64,000 nt of DNA from Neckera pumila (lineage: Eukaryota > Streptophyta > Bryopsida > Hypnales > Neckeraceae), in NCBI GenBank assembly GCA_963969595.1, contig OZ018410.1, forward strand, positions 31,934,913-31,998,912, written 5' to 3'. The first letter of the stretch is position 1, and every line of letters starts with the position of its first letter. The position numbers and the translations under genes are program-made. Shown here piece by piece: positions 59,337-64,000 of this stretch. The notes beneath the pieces are model-generated. The model had not been told where the DNA came from. It made no database searches and saw nothing but the letters and a program-made list of their open reading frames with translations.

Positions 59337-60252
59337 ACTCAACCCCTAAACGCCCAAACGTTGTTTTTTGGCAACGTAGCGATTTTGGACAGCTCACTAC
59401 GAATGGAGTTTTTATTTTTTTTCTTTGAAATTTTCACACAACATTTTCCCAAGGAGTAGCTTTAAGGCCCAATAGTTTTCATAGCTTTTGACCACATGGT
59501 TAAAAAGTTATTGTATGATATGTGATTTTTAGTACTTGGCGGGCAGCTAAAAAAATTCTTAAAAAATCACTTTTTAGAAAAATAAAAATTTAAAATTGAT
59601 TCTCTAGATTTATATATACGTGTATAGCTTTGAATCATTCCATTTTGATTAATGAGATAGAAGTTATGAGGAGTTTTAGTTTGTGGGTAGTTATGGAATC
59701 TCTACTCTAAAATAAACTTTGAGGTCCTTTATTTAACTCAATTTTCAATATTTTTGAAAAATAAAAAAAACGTTGGATGTAGATTGTTCATTACAACATT
59801 ACAACCATTGGGATTGGCATTTTTCAATTTCATAATTAAATTCTTAACAATTTCTACTTCTCTCTACTTACTATTTTTTTCCTATATATTGTACAATTCC
59901 AAATGATCTGAAAATTTTCAAGCATATAGCCAACTTGACTTCAAAAATGAGTCCAAAGAGTAACCACCAATTTCAACATTTTTTCATACAAATGTGACCA
60001 TGTGAAGTGCAGCTGCCTAAATTTTTGCAGGGACAAAAAAAGGATTTTTCTCAATTCAAATACTAATATCTTGCAATCTACACTGTGGAAATTCTGAAAT
60101 TTTTTCCACATCTTATCAAACCAATGCACTACAAGATCTTACGGTTATATTTGTCCAAAAATATTTTTCTTCTCAAATTTGGTATTTGTATTAGAAATGG
60201 CAGTTTTGGAGCGGTTTTGGTAAAAATATAGTCAAATACATTTAGGAGTTAA
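59337..60252. mobile_element. TTAA-type element, left arm homologous to 45552-46052
   Basis: The left part shares GTTTTTTGGCAAC, TAGCGATTTTGG, AAGGAGTAGCTTTAAGG and AAAAAGTTATTG with the 45.5-kb element. The left terminus reads TCAACCCCTAAACG (TTAA mutated to TCAA) and the complemented right terminus reads TTAACTCCTAAATG. The interior differs and is non-coding. Confidence 0.5.
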
Positions 60253-63002
60253 CCCCTCAACTTGCATAGCACTACGACAAAAGACATCACAATTTTGTTG
60301 ACCTTCTCAAGCTTTCTTATGTCCAATTTGATGAAATTGAGATAAATAATACATTTGTATAAAGATATAAGCAAAACTGTACAAAAGAAAATTATAAACT
60401 GTAGGTCTAATAAAGTTAATGTTTTTTTAGGGGAGGAAATTAATGTGATGATGACAAATAATTTGTATCAAAAATTAGCTAATCCATTTGGCTTTGAACA
60501 AGAACAGTGAAGGACTTGTGTGTAAAAAGAGGCCCAACTTTGAGGGTGTTTGTTAAGTAAAGTATAGTATAGATTGTTGTATTGGAACAGAAAAAAAAAA
60601 TTATTGAAAGAATTGCCTTGATATGGCATTTGTCATTAGTATTCAACTTTGGCAATTTACTATTCTTGTCAAACCTACTTCAATTCTAGAGCAATGGAGG
60701 TTTTAGTTGAAACTACTTACAAACTTATTCTAGCCACCGGTTGAAATATTAAAAGAAAAGTTGTTAAATGTAACCATTGTTGTGTATGTAGAGTAGTTGA
60801 ATTGAACACAAAAATCTTTTTATTGGATATTATGTTTTATATTATTTTTAACGTTTGATCTTCAATCACTTCTTCTCATATTTGAAAGTTATCCATTTTA
60901 TTTTATTTTTTTATGAAATTTATTCCAACATTATACTTCATACTAAATTGAAGCCAAAAGTGAATGTTTGCTTCAAATAATTGCCAATTGTCTAGATTTT
61001 CCATCACATTAAAGTAGACCATAATTATTACATTTCCATATTTTCAGAAATTTTTATTCCTAGATTATTTTGTGGATCCAAAAATAGATTTTGGAAGAAG
61101 TAACAAAAAATATACAATTGACATTTTTTTTAAACTATCAATATAACCAAAACTAATAGCAAATGTAAAACTTTAGAAATGTAGAAAATGACCAATAGTT
61201 TTGTTGAATCTTTCTTATATCAATTTTGAAAATGGAATCATAGTTTACTTGGTATAGATCATTTAGAGAAAATTTGATGGTATTTGGGGGGCAAATGATT
61301 CTTTTTACTTTTAAAGGACATTGCAAGCCCTATATGCATTTTGAAAATCAAAACCAGAATTTTCACAAAGTTCTTGATTTCAAATGTTTGTAAGCTTAAC
61401 AAAAAAAATTTAGCTCCAATAATCTGCTTTTATTCCAATTGTAGTTTCATTTTTTCTAAATTGTTAAAATTGTAGTTTTGTGACATTTTGAAGATAGCAT
61501 CTTGAAAGTTCAAAATACACCATTTGAGGACTTTCCTATCAAATTTTTCTTGGTGTGAGCTCAAAGTACATCAATTGTACCATAATGCTTTTTTCTATTG
61601 TTTCCATTTTATTAAGATTTCATGTTGTTTTATGCATTTTGTAATTACTATGATTTTTATAAAGAATTTTCTTTTAAAAAATTTATAAAACTAAATTTGA
61701 TGTTTTTCATTATGGAAAAAAATTAAATCAAATTTTATACATATATTCCTATATGAAAAAAAATCAAAATTTTTGAAATCTGTGATTTAATGTAGAAATC
61801 TAATGAAGTCTGACCAAGTCCAAATATGAAATGTTCCTTTAGGGTTAAGTATTGATTTAATTGAAGTTTGAGGGAAGTTAAATTAATTGACGAGAATATA
61901 TGGGCCAATGTTGACATTATGGTGCCAAACTAAAACAATAGGGCTTTATTGCTCCCCACACTACTTGTGACGCTCATTGAAAATTGAAAATTTTAGGGCT
62001 CCATTTTTGGCCCGGAGAACCTCAGCAGTGAAAATTCAATCCTCACATGGTGATATGGATTTGGGAACCTAGTCATCAAATTAAGTCACCTTCCTACAAA
62101 AAAACAAGCATGTAGTAGAACAACAAGCTTGAATAAAGCATAAACCAAAAGCTACAATGGTCATAGATTATGATTGAAGGCTTAGTTTAGTTCTTGTGAT
62201 TGCTATTTTTGGCAAAAATTTTGAATCTTGTTTTTAGTACAGAAAAAACAGATTAGCTTTCTAGAAATACATTTTTTATTTAAATTGGTGCTTGATAGCA
62301 AAAGTTATGCTACACAAAGCTTAAAATAGTTGAGCTTTGGTAGCGTGAAATATCTTATAAAAAATAAAGTAATTTTGAAAAGTTTAGTTCTTATATATTA
62401 TATTTTTGTCTATATATGTAAATACTGATTCATTTCATTTAGATTAGTATTGTGAAAGCTATAGAGCATTTGGTTTTGTAGGCAATCAAAGCATCTTATT
62501 GGATGTTTTCACAATTTCAAGAAAAAAATTTGCACAAGGTTTGATTTTCTTATTAAAACAAATATACCATTTGAATTAGTTTGCTTCAAGTCCCTTTTAA
62601 CTATTATTGGTTTAGTTTTATCTTCAATTTGGTATCTATTTCCAATAATAATTTTTTGAAGAATGAAAATCAAGGTGTTTTTTTGGAATTTTTTACTTAA
62701 ATCCTAGCTCAATTCTTCAACATTGTATTCTTTTAATTCAAAATCTATAGTGTACAAATTATAAATTAAAAAGATTCAAAATCTTATAATCAAGTGTAGC
62801 AAGGTGAAAAATAAATTTGTTTTCACCACTTTAATACAAATGTCTTGCAATCCATCTAGTCAAAGTTTCTAAATTTCCTTCTATACATTTTCATGCCAGT
62901 TTCATTGAAGATCCAACCATTAGATATTCTTTGGTGAAATCATGACTATTTGTCTCTTTAGAGTTAGTGCACCCTATATTAATCAATATAGAAACACTAT
63001 AC

Positions 63003-63037
<35 letters not shown>

Positions 63038-63802
63038 ACAATGTATTGGCTAAACCAATTTGGATCTAAAGATCATTATTGTAATAAAGCTCTCTATCAA
63101 TTCATAAAAAAATTACATATAAATTTTTTTTCATTAACAATGCTAGAATGTTTTTTTAGAAATTTGAGTAAGGTACTAGTTCTCTATTGGTGAAAATAAG
63201 ATAAATTAGATGAATAGACAATGACGTTTCTCACAAACTACACAAATGTTATTAAATCAACAATCCCCCAAAGTTCTAAAGTCTCTCAACAAATTGAAAC
63301 ACATTCAAAAGTTTTTTTTAAATTTCATTTTTATCCTTATTGTAGAACTTCACTATATGAATTAAAATTTAAAACTATCTAATTTATTTTTTCTTTTCTC
63401 ATTTCTAGGAAAATGCACTATATGAAGGGAACAATAATGTCTAATCTATTCAAGTCTGCAAAATATTTTCAATTTATCCTCCTAGTATTACAAGACTTGT
63501 TCTTACAAACACTATAAGGTGTTTCATAATGTGAATATCAAAAAAATTAGTATAACTACTACAGAAACCGTACCCTTAAAACTCAACCTTAAATCAAATC
63601 AAGCATTGAAGTGGCACATTAAAAGATAATAAAGTTTAAAGGTAAATACAAAGGTCGTCCTATTGGTTCAATAGTAGTTGAAAGTGGAATCGTAGATGAA
63701 AAGTAAAATAATTCATAATTCTACTTTAGTAGTGACTATTGAAGGTCTATTGAAAGTATTAGAAGTTTGAGTTCTACAAAAAGTAATATCAATGCAATGA
63801 AT
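60253..63802. other. AT-rich gene desert with decayed repeats
   Basis: No gene seen. The segment 62200-62530 is an inverted, diverged copy of part of 54220-54480 (shared complement CATAACTTTTGCT, AGAAAGCTAAT, GCAATCAAAGCATC). A lone TTAA-CCC-type end (complement TTAACCCTAAAGGAAC) lies near 61,840. Confidence 0.45.
63007..63035. repeat. (AG)n microsatellite
   Basis: About 14 uninterrupted AG units. Confidence 0.95.
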
Positions 63803-64000
63803 CACTAGTAGAAAACGCAGGAACTTTAATAGAATTAAGTTGATTTGGACGCGTTGTCTCAATCGTTGTTTTGTTGATTTCAATAGAAATTTGTACTATC
63901 TCAGCTAGTACTTTTTTGGCATTTTTTGAATTTGAAATTGTTAATTTACAAACATCCTTAGAATCTTGAAAAGATTCAACAAAGCTTCATTAGTATGTTT
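63803..64000. mobile_element. probable left end of a CACTA-type element running out of the window
   Basis: CACTAGTAGAAAACGCAGG at 63803 resembles the CACTAGAAGAAA ends at 5075 and 6280. No right end is available, so the call rests on one terminus. Confidence 0.4.

Noticed and set aside
1..64000. LTR retrotransposons, rRNA genes and organellar insertions
   Set aside because: I looked for reverse transcriptase or integrase motifs, long direct repeats, and rRNA or plastid-like sequence, and found none that I could support by eye.

Overview
The window looks like nuclear DNA of a land plant, most likely a bryophyte and probably a moss. The reasons are an intronless PLS-type pentatricopeptide gene of moss style, host genes split by short GT-AG introns, AT-rich intergenic DNA, and plant-only families (OSB/PDF-motif protein, dehydrin, FRO reductase, AVT3-like transporter). 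The species call is an inference.

Six host genes are well supported. From left to right they are: the 3' end of an OSB-like organellar single-stranded DNA-binding protein (327-897, +); a PLS PPR protein without E/DYW domains (1310-2884, +); a three-exon K2 dehydrin (21712-20424, -) with two ABRE motifs upstream; a nine-exon FRO-type ferric reductase of 835 residues (34974-40672, +); a seven-exon acetylornithine aminotransferase of 477 residues with a transit peptide (50936-47146, -); and a two-exon AVT3-like amino acid transporter of 437 residues (56388-58528, +). Joining the exons as given keeps every reading frame open. The genes are unrelated housekeeping or stress functions (organelle RNA/DNA, desiccation, iron, arginine, vacuolar amino acids) and do not form a pathway cluster. 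A short two-exon reading frame (51930-51618, -) and two decayed gene-like loci (25950-23934, - and 30660-29300, -) are weaker.

Most of the rest is DNA-transposon material. I see no clear LTR retrotransposon. Broken coding copies are a Tc1-type transposase (about 3526-4400) with DD34E spacing, a large multi-domain element protein of unassigned superfamily (7049-11690), and a hAT-like transposase with a zinc finger (42160-44680). Non-autonomous elements include CACTA-type copies (11949-13895 and 27143-27283, both with perfect 3-bp target duplications; also 4770-5075, 6118-6280, 34120-34383, 63803-end). They also include a group whose terminal repeats begin TTAA-CCC (18139-18572, 23590-23819, 45552-46052, 52560-54577, 59337-60252), which resembles piggyBac-type ends. 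A three-level nest lies at 22791-23911. The remaining stretches are AT-rich, carry micro- and minisatellites, and show no gene.

Nothing here reads as a wholly new multi-gene system. The best candidates for new biology are the TTAA-ended element family, the DD34E Tc1 remnant in a plant, and the inverted-repeat-bounded segment at 29.1-30.8 kb that contains spliced-gene fragments.
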